Assembly (NCBI RefSeq): GCF_012910905.1
Contig: NZ_WTVN01000030.1
Coordinates: 1-62,864 of the forward strand
Source of the DNA: Aromatoleum toluvorans
GTDB lineage: Bacteria; Pseudomonadota; Gammaproteobacteria; Burkholderiales; Rhodocyclaceae
Reading direction: 5' to 3'
DNA length: 62,864 nt
Under the pieces are notes generated by a model. That model made no database searches. It saw only the letters and a list, made by a program, of their open reading frames with translations, and was not told the DNA's origin. The position numbers were made by a program, and so were the translations under genes. This document shows positions 15,537 to 24,628 of the stretch, in pieces; positions within the stretch are counted from its first letter, which is position 1, and every line of letters starts with the position of its first letter.

Positions 15537-17342
15537 ATGTTTGGGTTTCTGGGCAGGCTGGTGGCGGGACTCTGGTGGGCAATCGACCTGCTGCGGCGCG
15601 TCGTGTTCACGCTCGTGTTCCTGCTGGCGCTTGCGCTGATCCTGATGTTCGCGCTCCATCCGGGGCCGTCCGTGCCCGACGGGGCGGCGCTGCTGCTGCG
15701 GCCCGCGGGCACGCTGGTCGAGCGCGTGCGCGTCGATGACCCGCTGGGCATCATCCGCTCGGGCGGCGCAACGGTCGCTCAGACTTCGCTGCCCGACATG
15801 ATCGAGGCGGTGCGCGCGGCGCGTGAGGACAAGCGCATCAAGGCGCTGGTCATCGAGACCGATCTCCTCGGCCAGGGCGGGCTGTCCAAGCTCTCCGAGC
15901 TGCGCGACGAGATCCTCGCCTTCAAGAGCGGCGGCAAGCCCGTGTATGCGCGCGGCGAGCGCTTCACGCAGGGGCAGTACTTCCTCGCCAGCGTGGCCGA
16001 CGAGGTGCATCTCGCGCCCGACGGCTTCGTGCTGCTGCCGGGCCTCGCGCGCAACGTCAGCTACTACAAGGGGGCGCTCGACGCGTTGGGCGTGAAGGTG
16101 CATGTGTTCCGTGTCGGCGAATACAAGTCCTTCGCCGAGCCCTTCACGCGCACCGGCATGTCGGACGAGGACCGCGCCTCGTCGGTCGAGCTGCTCGACG
16201 CCTTGTGGAAGGGCCTGCGCGAACGCGTCGCGACCAGCCGCAAGCTCGCCCCGGACGCGCTGAACCGTTATGTCGACGGCTACGCCGAGGTGCTCGAGGC
16301 CAACGGCGGCGACACCGCACGTGCGGCGCGCGAGTCCGGCCTCGTCGATGCGCTGAGCCAGCGCGACGAGTGGCACGCGTTGCTGAAGGCGCGCGTCGGC
16401 ACGGACGGCAAGGACTATCGCCGCATCGAGGCGGACGACTACCTCGCCGCGGTGCGTGCGGCGCGCCCGCACGAGGACGCACACGTCGCGGTGCTGGTCG
16501 CACAGGGTTCCATCGTCGATGGCGCGGCGGACGAGGACTCGGTCGGGGGCGACAGCCTCGCGGCGCAGATCCGCGCGGCGCGCGAGGACGAGAACGTAAA
16601 GGCGGTCGTGCTGCGCGTGGACAGCCCCGGCGGCAGCGCGTGGGCGTCCGAGGTGATCCGCCGCGAGCTGGAACTCACGCGCAAGGCCGGCAAGCCCGTC
16701 GTCGCGTCGATGAGCTCGGTCGCGGCCTCCGGCGGCTACTGGGTCGCGGCCGGCGCGGACGAGATCTGGGCGCGGCCGGAAACGCTCACCGGCTCGATCG
16801 GCGTGTTCGCGATGTTCCCCGAATTCTCCGAGCCGCTGAACCGCGTCGGCATCACCACCGACCGCGTCGCGACCGGCCCGCTCGCCGGCACCCTCGATCC
16901 GCGCCGGCCGCTGGAGCCCGCGCTCGCGAAGGCGATGCAGCTCGGTGTCGAGCACAGCTACCGCCGCTTCCTCGAGATCGTCGCGACGGCGCGCGGCAAG
17001 GACATCGCCGCGGTCGACGCGGTCGCGCGCGGCCGCGTGTGGACCGGCGAGACGGCGCACCGCCTGGGGCTCGTCGACCAGCTCGGCGGGCTCGAAGGCG
17101 CGGTCGCGGCGGCGGCGAAACGCGCGCGGCTCGAACGCTACGAGACGATCTGGCCGACCGGCGAGATCAACCTGCGCCAGCTGCTGCTGCGCCGCCTGAT
17201 GTCGGTCGTGGGGCCGGTGGAATTCGGCGCCGCGTCGCCGCTCGCACGCCTGCTCGCGGGCGTGCAGGCGCAGGCCGCCGACCTGCTGCGCTGGAACGAC
17301 CCGCAGCACCTCTACGGCCATTGCCTGTGCGACGCGCCCTGA
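15537..17342 (+). CDS. sppA: signal peptide peptidase SppA, 67K type
   Basis: SppA is an inner-membrane serine protease that degrades cleaved signal peptides in the periplasm. The 601-residue protein matches the long (67K) tandem form: an N-terminal membrane anchor (about 20-40), a first S49 domain carrying the catalytic Lys region FRVGEYKSFAEPF, and a second S49 domain with the nucleophile Ser in SSVAASGGYWVAAGADEI and the following LTGSIGVFAMFPE. Start ATG at 15537 follows GAGGTAAGG. Confidence 0.93.
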   Translation: MFGFLGRLVAGLWWAIDLLRRVVFTLVFLLALALILMFALHPGPSVPDGAALLLRPAGTLVERVRVDDPLGIIRSGGATVAQTSLPDMIEAVRAAREDKRIKALVIETDLLGQGGLSKLSELRDEILAFKSGGKPVYARGERFTQGQYFLASVADEVHLAPDGFVLLPGLARNVSYYKGALDALGVKVHVFRVGEYKSFAEPFTRTGMSDEDRASSVELLDALWKGLRERVATSRKLAPDALNRYVDGYAEVLEANGGDTARAARESGLVDALSQRDEWHALLKARVGTDGKDYRRIEADDYLAAVRAARPHEDAHVAVLVAQGSIVDGAADEDSVGGDSLAAQIRAAREDENVKAVVLRVDSPGGSAWASEVIRRELELTRKAGKPVVASMSSVAASGGYWVAAGADEIWARPETLTGSIGVFAMFPEFSEPLNRVGITTDRVATGPLAGTLDPRRPLEPALAKAMQLGVEHSYRRFLEIVATARGKDIAAVDAVARGRVWTGETAHRLGLVDQLGGLEGAVAAAAKRARLERYETIWPTGEINLRQLLLRRLMSVVGPVEFGAASPLARLLAGVQAQAADLLRWNDPQHLYGHCLCDAP

Positions 17343-17345
17343 GGC

Positions 17346-18572
17346 TCAGTCGCGCAGGAACAGCGTCAGCAGGTCGTTGAGGAAGCGCCGCCCCTGCTCG
17401 GTGGGGCGGATCTCGTCGGCGGCGACCTCGACCAGGCCGCGCTGCCGCGCCTCGATCAGTTCCGCCTCGATCGCCGCGAAGGGCAGGCCGGTGCGGTCGG
17501 CGAAGAGCCGGCGCGGGAAGCCGCCCGTGAGGCGCAGCGCGTTCATCATGAACTCGAAGGGCAGCTCCGCAGCACCGACCTCGCGCCGTTCCTGCACGAA
17601 ATCGCGCCGCTGCGCGCCTTCGAGGTAGCGCGTGGGGTGCTTGTGGCGCATCTCGCGCACGATGCCTGCATGGCTGGAGAGCTTGCCGTGCGCGCCGGCG
17701 CCGATGCCGAGGTAGTCGCCGAAGGTCCAGTAGTTGAGGTTGTGCCGGCACTCCTGGCCCGGCTGCGCGAACGCGGAGGTTTCGTAGTGACGGAAACCCG
17801 CGCCGGCGAGCCGTTCCTCGATCGCCTCCTGCATGTCGGCGGAGAGATCGTCGTCGGGCAGCGGCGGCGGGTTGTGCGCGAAGGGCGTGTTGGGCTCCAG
17901 CGTCAGGTGGTAGCACGACAGGTGCGTGACGCCGAAGGCCAGCGCGGTGTCGAGGTCGGCGAGCGCCTCGGCGAGCGTCTGCTCCGGCAGTGCATACATC
18001 AGGTCGAGATTCACGCGCTCGAAGTGCGCGAGCGCGGTGTCGATCGCGCGGCGCGCCTCGTCGCCGCCGTGGATGCGGCCGAGCTGCGCGAGATGGCGGT
18101 CGTCGAAGCTCTGGATCCCCAGCGACAGGCGATTCACGCCCGCCGCGCGGTAGTCGCGGAAGCGCTGCGCCTCGACGGTGCCGGGGTTCGCCTCCAGCGT
18201 GACCTCGGCCAGCGGGTCGAGCGGCAGCAGCGTGCGAATGCCGGTGAGCAGGCGGTCCAGCCCCTGCGCCGACATCAGGCTGGGCGTGCCGCCGCCGAAG
18301 AAGATCGAATGCACGCGCCGCCCCCACACCTGCGGCAGGGCCGTTTCGAGATCGGCGAGCAGCGCGTCGATGTAGGCCGCCTCGGGCAGCTCGCCGCCGC
18401 GCTGGGCGTGCGAGTTGAAGTCGCAGTACGGACATTTCTTCACGCACCACGGGTAATGCACGTACAGCGCGAGCGGCGGCGGGGAGGCGAGCTGCGGGCG
18501 GTCCGGCAGTGCGCCGGAAGCGGTGCCCGCGGCCGGCGCGACCGCGAGCGGGATGATGCGGCGTTCGGTCAC
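17346..18572 (-). CDS. hemW: HemW-like radical SAM protein
   Basis: HemW binds haem and is thought to deliver it to haem proteins; it is related to coproporphyrinogen dehydrogenase HemN but not equivalent. The 408-residue protein has the radical SAM motif CVKKCPYC (about residue 44), SIFFGGGTPSLM, and GIGAGAHGKLS, with a HemN C-terminal domain. The GTG start at 18572 overlaps the rdgB stop (GTGA), so the pair is translationally coupled. A longer frame upstream is only the shadow of rdgB. Confidence 0.92.
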   Translation of the reverse strand: MTERRIIPLAVAPAAGTASGALPDRPQLASPPPLALYVHYPWCVKKCPYCDFNSHAQRGGELPEAAYIDALLADLETALPQVWGRRVHSIFFGGGTPSLMSAQGLDRLLTGIRTLLPLDPLAEVTLEANPGTVEAQRFRDYRAAGVNRLSLGIQSFDDRHLAQLGRIHGGDEARRAIDTALAHFERVNLDLMYALPEQTLAEALADLDTALAFGVTHLSCYHLTLEPNTPFAHNPPPLPDDDLSADMQEAIEERLAGAGFRHYETSAFAQPGQECRHNLNYWTFGDYLGIGAGAHGKLSSHAGIVREMRHKHPTRYLEGAQRRDFVQERREVGAAELPFEFMMNALRLTGGFPRRLFADRTGLPFAAIEAELIEARQRGLVEVAADEIRPTEQGRRFLNDLLTLFLRD

Positions 18573-19165
18573 AGCGGGTCGGTTTCCAGCCTTTTCAGCA
18601 GGTGGCGCATCGCCGCGCCGCGGTGGCTGAGCGTGTTCTTCAGCTTCGCATCGAGTTCGGCGGCAGTCTGGCCCATCTGCGGGAGGTAGAACAGCGGATC
18701 GTAGCCGAAGCCGCCTTCGCCGCGCGGGGCGTCGAGGATCGCGCCGTGCCATTCGCCGTCGGCGATCAGCGGGCGCGGATCGTCGGCGTGGCGCACCAGC
18801 ACGACCACCGAGTAGAAGAAGGCGCGCCGGTCGCCGACGTCCTCCAGGCGTTCGATCAGCAGCGCGTTGTTGCGCGCGTCGGACTTCGGCTCGCCGGCAT
18901 AGCGCGCCGACTGCACGCCCGGTGCGCCCGCCAGCGCCATCACGCACAGGCCCGAGTCGTCGGCGACCGCCGGCAGGCCGCTCAGTCTCGACGCATGGCG
19001 CGCCTTCGCGAGCGCGTTCTCGACGAAGGTGTTGTGCGGCTCCTCGGCCTCAGGGATGTCGAAGGCCGACTGCGGCACCACCTCGATGCCCAGCGGCGCG
19101 AGCAGCGCCGCCATCTCGGTGGCCTTCTTGGCGTTGTTGCTGGCGAGTACGAGTCGTTTGCTCAT
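18569..19165 (-). CDS. rdgB: RdgB/HAM1 family XTP/dITP pyrophosphatase
   Basis: This enzyme hydrolyses non-canonical purine nucleoside triphosphates (XTP, dITP), keeping them out of nucleic acids. The 198-residue protein shows VLASNNAKKATEM, the acidic VADDSGLCVMALAGAPGV, GFGYDPLFYLP and SHRGAAMRHL, all family signatures. It starts 4 bases after the rph stop. Confidence 0.96.
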   Translation of the reverse strand: MSKRLVLASNNAKKATEMAALLAPLGIEVVPQSAFDIPEAEEPHNTFVENALAKARHASRLSGLPAVADDSGLCVMALAGAPGVQSARYAGEPKSDARNNALLIERLEDVGDRRAFFYSVVVLVRHADDPRPLIADGEWHGAILDAPRGEGGFGYDPLFYLPQMGQTAAELDAKLKNTLSHRGAAMRHLLKRLETDPL

Positions 19166-19169
19166 CGTG

Positions 19170-19889
19170 TCACTGCTCCGCAATGGCCGCGCGCTGCGCG
19201 GCGAACAGCTGGCGAATGCCTCCCTCTGCGAGTGCCAGCAGCGCGTCGAGTTCCGCGCGCGTGAAGGGCGTGCCTTCGGCCGTGCCCTGCACTTCGACGA
19301 AGCCGCCGCTGCCGGTCATGACGACGTTCATGTCGGTGTCGCAGTCGGAATCCTCGGCGTAGTCGAGATCCAGCACCGGCACGCCCTGATGCACGCCCAC
19401 CGACACCGCGGCGACGAAGTCGCGCAGCGGGCTCGCGGCGAGCTTGCCGGCGGCGATCAGCTTCGCGATCGCATCATGCACGGCGACGCAGGCACCGGTG
19501 ATCGACGCCGTGCGCGTGCCGCCGTCGGCCTGCAGCACGTCGCAGTCGACGATGATCTGGCGTTCGCCCAGCGCCGCGAGGTCGATCACCGCGCGCAGGC
19601 TGCGCCCGATCAGGCGCTGGATCTCCTGCGTGCGCCCGCTCTGCTTGCCCCTGGCGGCCTCGCGCGCGCTGCGCGTGTGGGTCGAGCGCGGCAGCATGCC
19701 GTACTCGGCGGTCACCCAGCCCTGGCCCTTGCCGCGCAGGAAGGGCGGTACGTTCTCCTCGACGCTGGCGGTGCACAGCACGCGCGTCGCGCCGAATTCG
19801 ACCAGCACCGACCCCTCGGCGTGGCAGGTGAAGTTGCGGGTGATCCGGACGATACGCAGTTCATCGGGACGGCGGTGGCTCGGGCGCAT
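19170..19889 (-). CDS. rph: ribonuclease PH
   Basis: RNase PH is a phosphorolytic 3'-5' exonuclease that trims tRNA precursors. The 239-residue protein is full length, with [15 protein letters not shown] at the N-terminus, [25 protein letters not shown], and [19 protein letters not shown] (the phosphate/active site region). It follows the phosphatase gene by 9 bases and precedes rdgB. Confidence 0.97.
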   Translation of the reverse strand: MRPSHRRPDELRIVRITRNFTCHAEGSVLVEFGATRVLCTASVEENVPPFLRGKGQGWVTAEYGMLPRSTHTRSAREAARGKQSGRTQEIQRLIGRSLRAVIDLAALGERQIIVDCDVLQADGGTRTASITGACVAVHDAIAKLIAAGKLAASPLRDFVAAVSVGVHQGVPVLDLDYAEDSDCDTDMNVVMTGSGGFVEVQGTAEGTPFTRAELDALLALAEGGIRQLFAAQRAAIAEQ

Positions 19890-19898
19890 GCGGATTTC

Positions 19899-20816
19899 CT
19901 ATTTGCTGAATTTGTGAATGGCGGCGTTGATTTCGGCAATCGCCTTTTCGATGTCGTCGTCGCTGATGTCGTAGCGCGAGGCGGGCGTGCGCGAGGTGTC
20001 GAAGCTCTCGAGCTGCGTCGTGAAGTTGTCGAGCGCCATCGTACGCGTCGAGATGGCGTCCGCGTGCGGCTGCGTCGCGTCGTCGTGCCAGCGCATCGCG
20101 ATCATCGACAGGTTGTCGCAGCTCGGCCCGGCGATGCCCTCGGCGCGGTCGAGCAGGGCGGGGACCGCCTGCATGATGTCGGGCGCAGACAGCGCCGCGG
20201 TCAGCGCCGCGTCGCCGAGCGGCCCCCACACGCCGTCGGTGCACAGCGCGAGCACGTCGCCGTCGCGCAGCGGCAGGCGCTTGGAGAACTCCACCTGCGG
20301 CGCGTGGTTGCCGCCGAGGCAGCTATACACGCGGTTGCGCCCCGGATGGTGGGCGGCCTCCTCGGCATTGAGCAGGCCCTGGTCCATCATCAGCTGCACG
20401 CGCGAATGGTCGCGCGTGTGCATCGCGATCTGTCCCTGGCGCACCACGTACAGGCGCGAATCGCCGGCGTGCGCCCAGTAGGCGAAGCCGTCCTGCACGA
20501 TGCACGCGACCACCGTCGTGCGCGGCGCCTCGTCGAGGTTCTTGTCGAAGGCATAGTCGAGGATCGCGTTGTGCGCGTTCGTCAGCACGCGCGACAGGAA
20601 CAGCGAGGGGTCGCGCAGCATCGGCCGCGCGTCGCGCTGGAAGGCCTCGGTGACGAACTGCACGCAGATGTGCGCCGCAACCTCGCCATGCAGGTGGCCA
20701 CCCATGCCGTCGGCCACCACCATCAGCAGCGCGTCGCGCGAATAGCTGTAGGCGAGCCGGTCCTGGTTGTTCTTGCGCTGGCCGATGCGGCTTTCCTGGT
20801 AGATCGTGAACTTCAC
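19899..20816 (-). CDS. PP2C-family serine/threonine phosphatase
   Basis: A 305-residue protein phosphatase of the PPM/PP2C family. Metal-binding motifs are present: RKNNQDR, VVADGMGGH, AHAGDSRLY, LCTDGVWG and CDNLSMIAM. A 60-residue C-terminal extension ends in an acidic and helical tail. The GTG at 20816 is chosen because GAGGA lies 7 bases upstream; a TTG at 20822 is also possible. It follows the Ser/Thr kinase gene with 10 bases between, so the two probably form an opposing kinase/phosphatase pair. Confidence 0.9.
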   Translation of the reverse strand: MKFTIYQESRIGQRKNNQDRLAYSYSRDALLMVVADGMGGHLHGEVAAHICVQFVTEAFQRDARPMLRDPSLFLSRVLTNAHNAILDYAFDKNLDEAPRTTVVACIVQDGFAYWAHAGDSRLYVVRQGQIAMHTRDHSRVQLMMDQGLLNAEEAAHHPGRNRVYSCLGGNHAPQVEFSKRLPLRDGDVLALCTDGVWGPLGDAALTAALSAPDIMQAVPALLDRAEGIAGPSCDNLSMIAMRWHDDATQPHADAISTRTMALDNFTTQLESFDTSRTPASRYDISDDDIEKAIAEINAAIHKFSK

Positions 20817-20826
20817 GCTCAATTCC

Positions 20827-21777
20827 TCATGTACGTCCGATAAACGACTTCAGCCGTGCGCCGAGGTCGCCGAACAGGCCGGCATGCACCGCGTCGCCGT
20901 CCTCGTCGCGGCGGATCAGCGATTTCTGCAGCGAATACACGCTCTGCGGGCGTGCCAGCGGGTCGAGCTTCAGGCACCAGTCGATGGTGTCCAGCAGTTG
21001 TGCCGAATAGTGTGCCGCGTGCGTCCGGCGCAGCGGCACCACGGTGTCGTCCTTGACGCGCTCGTCGGAGCGCTGCGGCGCATTGCCGGTGATGCATGCG
21101 TGCAGGCTCGCGCCGACGCTGTAGATGTCGCTCCACGGCCCCAGCGCGTCGCGGTGCTCGAACTGCTCGGGTGACGCGAAGCCCGGTGTGTACATCGGCT
21201 TCAGGATGGGCTGGTCGCTCATCAGCGTCTGCCGCGCCGCGCCGAAATCCAGCAGCACCGGCGTGCCGTCGTTGCGCAGGTAGATGTTCGACGGCTTGAT
21301 GTCGAGATGCAGCAGCTTGTGCGCATGCACCTCGCGCAGGCCGTTGAGCATGCGCGTGAACACGATGCGGATGAAGCGTTCGCTCACCTCGCCGCGGTGT
21401 TTCTGGATATAGTCGTGCAGCGTGCGCCCGCGCTCGAACTTCATCACCATGTACACTGTGCCGTTGGCGCGAAAGAAGTTCAGCACCTGCACGACGTTCG
21501 GGTGCATCAGCTTCGCGAGCGAGCGGCCTTCCTCGAAGAAGCACTTCATGCCGTAGCGGAAGGCGGGCATGTGCTCGTCGGACACCTGCGGCTCGAATTC
21601 GCCCTCCTTGCGCAGCGCGAGCGAGTTGGGCAGGTATTCCTTGATCGCGACCGGCGAGCCTTCCCGGTCGTGCGCGAGGTAGACGATGGAGAAGCCGCCC
21701 AGCGAAAGCTGCCGCTCGATCCGGTACTGGTCCAGCTGGAAACCGGCGGGAAGTGGGCAGTTCGTTTGCGCAGGCAT
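20827..21777 (-). CDS. Hanks-type serine/threonine protein kinase
   Basis: A 316-residue cytoplasmic kinase without a visible membrane segment. Kinase motifs are complete: glycine loop LGGFSIVYLA, Lys in SPVAIKEYLP, catalytic LLHLDIKPSNIYL, DFGAARQTL, and the substrate loop TPGFASPEQ. The start at 21777 (MPAQTNCPLPAGF) gives a normal N-terminus, though its ribosome site is weak. It is divergent from yicC, 93 bases away, and is followed by its partner phosphatase. Targets are unknown. Confidence 0.92.
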   Translation of the reverse strand: MPAQTNCPLPAGFQLDQYRIERQLSLGGFSIVYLAHDREGSPVAIKEYLPNSLALRKEGEFEPQVSDEHMPAFRYGMKCFFEEGRSLAKLMHPNVVQVLNFFRANGTVYMVMKFERGRTLHDYIQKHRGEVSERFIRIVFTRMLNGLREVHAHKLLHLDIKPSNIYLRNDGTPVLLDFGAARQTLMSDQPILKPMYTPGFASPEQFEHRDALGPWSDIYSVGASLHACITGNAPQRSDERVKDDTVVPLRRTHAAHYSAQLLDTIDWCLKLDPLARPQSVYSLQKSLIRRDEDGDAVHAGLFGDLGARLKSFIGRT

Positions 21778-21870
21778 TTGGAGGAAGGCTGGAACCCGGC
21801 TTTCCGCGACTGATTTTTGTTTGGAACCCGCAGTGTACAGGATCGCGGCGGGTTCCCGGAGACATGACAG

Positions 21871-22737
21871 ATGATCCACAGCATGACCGGCTTCGCCGTC
21901 CAGACCCGCGACCTCGGTCGCGTCAGCGTCCACCTCGAACTGCGCAGCGTGAATTCGCGCTATCTCGACCTCTTCTTCCGCATCGGCGACGAACTGCGCC
22001 AGGCCGAGCCGGCGATCCGCGAGCTGATCTCGGCGCGCCTCACCCGCGGCAAGGTCGAATGCCGGCTGAACCTGCAGACCAACGGCGCCGCCCCGCGCAG
22101 CCTCGCCCTCAACGCCGCGCTGCTCGACCAGCTGCGCGAGGCCGAGGCGCGCGTGCGCGACCGCCTGCCCGACGCGACCCGCCTGTCGGTCGCCGAAGTG
22201 CTGCGCTGGCCCGGCATGCTGGCGGACGACGGCGTGGCCTTCGAGGAAGTGCAGCCGGCGGTGCTCGAGCTCGCGAAGGCCGCGCTCGACGAGCTCGTCG
22301 CGACCCGCCGCCGCGAAGGCGACAAGCTCGCCGCGATGATCCGCGAGCGCCTCGACCGCATGCGCGAGCTCGTCGCCCAGGCCCAGCCGCGCGTCCCCGA
22401 ACTGGTCGCCGAATATCAGGACAAGCTCACGATGCGCCTGCGCGAAGCGGTCGCCTCGCTCGACGAGGACCGCATCCGCCAGGAAGTCGCTCTCTTCGCG
22501 CAGCGCATCGACGTCGCCGAGGAGCTGTCGCGCCTCACCGCCCACATCGACGAAGTGCAGCGCATCCTCAAGGCCGGCGGCGCCGCCGGCAAGCGCCTCG
22601 ACTTCCTGATGCAGGAACTCAATCGCGAGGCCAACACGCTCGCATCGAAATCCGCCGCGACCGAGGTCACCGGCATCGCGATGGAGATGAAGGTGCTGAT
22701 CGAGCAGATGCGCGAGCAGGTGCAGAACATTGAATGA
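21871..22737 (+). CDS. yicC: YicC family endoribonuclease
   Basis: YicC proteins are endoribonucleases linked to small-RNA decay and stress survival. This 288-residue protein begins with the signature MIHSMTGFA, includes LRSVNSRYLDLFFRIGDELR, and ends with the DUF1732 domain: RQEVALFAQRIDVAEELSRL, GKRLDFLMQELNREANT and EMKVLIEQMREQVQNIE. In many proteobacteria gmk follows directly; here it does not, and an accessory stretch begins instead. Confidence 0.95.
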   Translation: MIHSMTGFAVQTRDLGRVSVHLELRSVNSRYLDLFFRIGDELRQAEPAIRELISARLTRGKVECRLNLQTNGAAPRSLALNAALLDQLREAEARVRDRLPDATRLSVAEVLRWPGMLADDGVAFEEVQPAVLELAKAALDELVATRRREGDKLAAMIRERLDRMRELVAQAQPRVPELVAEYQDKLTMRLREAVASLDEDRIRQEVALFAQRIDVAEELSRLTAHIDEVQRILKAGGAAGKRLDFLMQELNREANTLASKSAATEVTGIAMEMKVLIEQMREQVQNIE

Positions 22738-22776
22738 CGTTTTGCACCGTCTCAAGACCTTAGAACAATCGACAAA

Positions 22777-22795
22777 GCCCGCGTTGTTTGCGGGC
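22777..22795. terminator. hairpin between yicC and the Toprim gene
   Basis: GCCCGC-GTTGTTT-GCGGGC forms a 6-bp stem. Read on the minus strand it is followed by TTTGTC, so it could end the ATPase/Toprim operon; it may also act for yicC. Weak T tract. Confidence 0.4.
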
Positions 22796-22841
22796 GTGTC
22801 TGGCAATTTCACGTCGACAGACTAGGGCGACGTGGCGTTCT

Positions 22842-23432
22842 TTAAGGAGCAATTTTCTCGTTACGGATGTCGGCGGCCACGCGGCGAACGCCTTCTACGA
22901 AGACATGCAGGCTGCGTGAAAGATTGTTGTCCGGCTCAAGATGCTGAGCCATCGCGCGGGCGCCGCCGATCTTTTGGAACGACGGCACGAGGCGCTTCAC
23001 CTCCGCAGATGGTTTGTTCCACTCGTCTGGATGGGCATAACGCTTGCGGTTTGCAGGGCTGTCGGCCTTGCGGGCGTCGAAGGCTGCGGCAAGAGCCCGT
23101 AGATCGCCAAGGTACCAACTTTCCAGTTCCTGGCAGACTAACCGTACTAGCGTTTGCGGACGACCTGCGTGTTTGCACAAGGTTTGCAACCGGGCTTTCA
23201 GGGCTACGCAATCAGCACCGTCGTTGTCGCGCACAATGACGAATCGATCGCCAGGAAATCTCCAGGCGGCCAGCTTGCGAGGAATGCTGCGGTCCAGATC
23301 GCTCTTGCCTTCATGAGGTACGCACTGGAAATGCAGCCCGTCCACCCAGTCGGGAAATAGGCGCGGTAACCAGTCATCCAACAGCGCCTTCATGGACGGT
23401 TCTTCGAGCAGAAAGACGATGCGCCCCTGCAT
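22842..23432 (-). CDS. DUF4276-like / Toprim-type protein, ATPase partner
   Basis: This 196-residue protein resembles DUF4276. It has Toprim-like acidic motifs: a Glu pair after the first strand (IVFLLEEPSMKALL, residues 10-11) and D-N-D in VIVRDNDGAD (69-71). HEGKSDLDRSIPRKLAAW (about 40-57) is also typical. Such proteins are candidate nucleases. The ATG at 23432 overlaps the stop of the ATPase gene (TGATG), so the two are coupled. Base composition is lower in GC than the housekeeping neighbours. The split ATPase + Toprim layout recalls OLD, PARIS and AbiL/RloAB anti-phage systems; the exact family is not settled here. Confidence 0.75.
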   Translation of the reverse strand: MQGRIVFLLEEPSMKALLDDWLPRLFPDWVDGLHFQCVPHEGKSDLDRSIPRKLAAWRFPGDRFVIVRDNDGADCVALKARLQTLCKHAGRPQTLVRLVCQELESWYLGDLRALAAAFDARKADSPANRKRYAHPDEWNKPSAEVKRLVPSFQKIGGARAMAQHLEPDNNLSRSLHVFVEGVRRVAADIRNEKIAP

Positions 23433-24628
23433 CAGCTTACATCCTTGTTGACGCCTTCGAAGAGTCCCTGCTTCCATAGGTAGCCAGGGAGGTCGCCGGC
23501 CTCATATAGGGCGCGCAGATTTTCGGAATCGCTGGCACGAGTTATGGTCGTGAAGCCATGTGCCTTGCGTAGGCAGTAGATCTCGCCAAGGACGAGCGCG
23601 TTGAGGAAATCTGGTGAGTGTGTAGAGATGAATACCTGACCGCCGCGTTCGGCGTAGTCGCGGAACTCCTCGGCCAGTTCGGGAAGAAGTTCAGGATAGA
23701 GCTGGTTTTCGGGTTCTTCGATCGCCAGCAGCGGGTAGGGCTTTGGATCATTTAGCAGCACGAGGTAGGCGAACATCTTAATTGTGCCGTCGGAGACGTA
23801 GCGTGCAATAAACGGATCCTTAAAGCTGCCGTCCTGAAAGCGCAGCACCAATCGGCCGTCTTCGGTCTGCTTGGGTTCGACGATCGAAACCCCAGGTACT
23901 CGCCGCTTCATTGCATCGAGCACGCGCTCGAAGCGATCGCGGTGATGTTCGTAGAGAAAATTGGCGACCAGTGGCAGATTGTCGCCGCGCGTCGAGAGGT
24001 GTTCTGCAAATCCGTCTTCTTGGCTTGGGCGGGCATCGGAGACGTGAAAATCCGAGATGTGCCAATTTTCAATCATGAGCCGGAATGCGCTGGCGGCCTT
24101 GAAGCGCTCAAATTGCCCAAGGCCCTTGATAGCGAGAATGTCCGGGGCATCCAATTCCTGCTCTTCTCGTGTGAGATCCTCATCCTTCTTGGAAAAATCC
24201 TCCTCGTTGGTGATGGCGTAGCCCTTGCCACGAGAAAAATCGAGAAAGCGGAAAGGCGCTCCGTAGGCGCCACGCTTGTATCGCAGCACTTCACGTTCGA
24301 CGACGGGCCGCCCCTCCTTGCCAGGGGCGATCTTGAGCGCGTACGTGACGAGCCGTTCTCGGCCCGTTATCTCCAAGCGGAATTGAAGGGTCAGTTCGAT
24401 CGGCTCGCGTGCGAAACCTCGGCTTGCCACTTCACGATAGCCGCCGCGCTTTGACAATGCTTTGCTCACGTTCATCGACAGTGCATCCTTTAGAAAGGAA
24501 AACACATCAAATAGCGTGGATTTTCCGGTCCCGTTGGCACCTACCAACACGCACAGTCGCGGGATGCCTTCCAGACGGGCATCCCTGAACAGTCTGTAGT
24601 TTTTGATAACGATTGATTCGATCTGCAT
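23432..24628 (-). CDS. AAA/ABC-type ATPase of a two-gene putative defence system
   Basis: This 398-residue protein is an SMC/OLD-like ABC ATPase (AAA_21 type). Visible motifs are Walker A GANGTGKST (30-38), signature YVSDGTIKMFA (277-287), Walker B LLAIEEPENQLYP (300-312), and the H-loop FISTHSPDFLN (His 337). There is no Toprim domain at its C-terminus; that role would be filled by the next gene, coupled by a 1-base overlap. The ATG at 24628 begins MQIESIVIKNYRLF, the usual N-terminus of the family. GC content is visibly lower than in yicC and the kinase, suggesting transfer. Confidence 0.85.
   Translation of the reverse strand: MQIESIVIKNYRLFRDARLEGIPRLCVLVGANGTGKSTLFDVFSFLKDALSMNVSKALSKRGGYREVASRGFAREPIELTLQFRLEITGRERLVTYALKIAPGKEGRPVVEREVLRYKRGAYGAPFRFLDFSRGKGYAITNEEDFSKKDEDLTREEQELDAPDILAIKGLGQFERFKAASAFRLMIENWHISDFHVSDARPSQEDGFAEHLSTRGDNLPLVANFLYEHHRDRFERVLDAMKRRVPGVSIVEPKQTEDGRLVLRFQDGSFKDPFIARYVSDGTIKMFAYLVLLNDPKPYPLLAIEEPENQLYPELLPELAEEFRDYAERGGQVFISTHSPDFLNALVLGEIYCLRKAHGFTTITRASDSENLRALYEAGDLPGYLWKQGLFEGVNKDVS

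Noticed and set aside
20819-21865. Second minus-strand frame over the kinase gene
   Set aside because: Out of frame with the kinase motifs; no evidence of a frameshift, since one frame carries all kinase motifs intact.
22738-22841. Phage attachment site at the edge of the accessory stretch
   Set aside because: No tRNA end, no integrase gene and no direct repeat matching the far edge could be found by eye.
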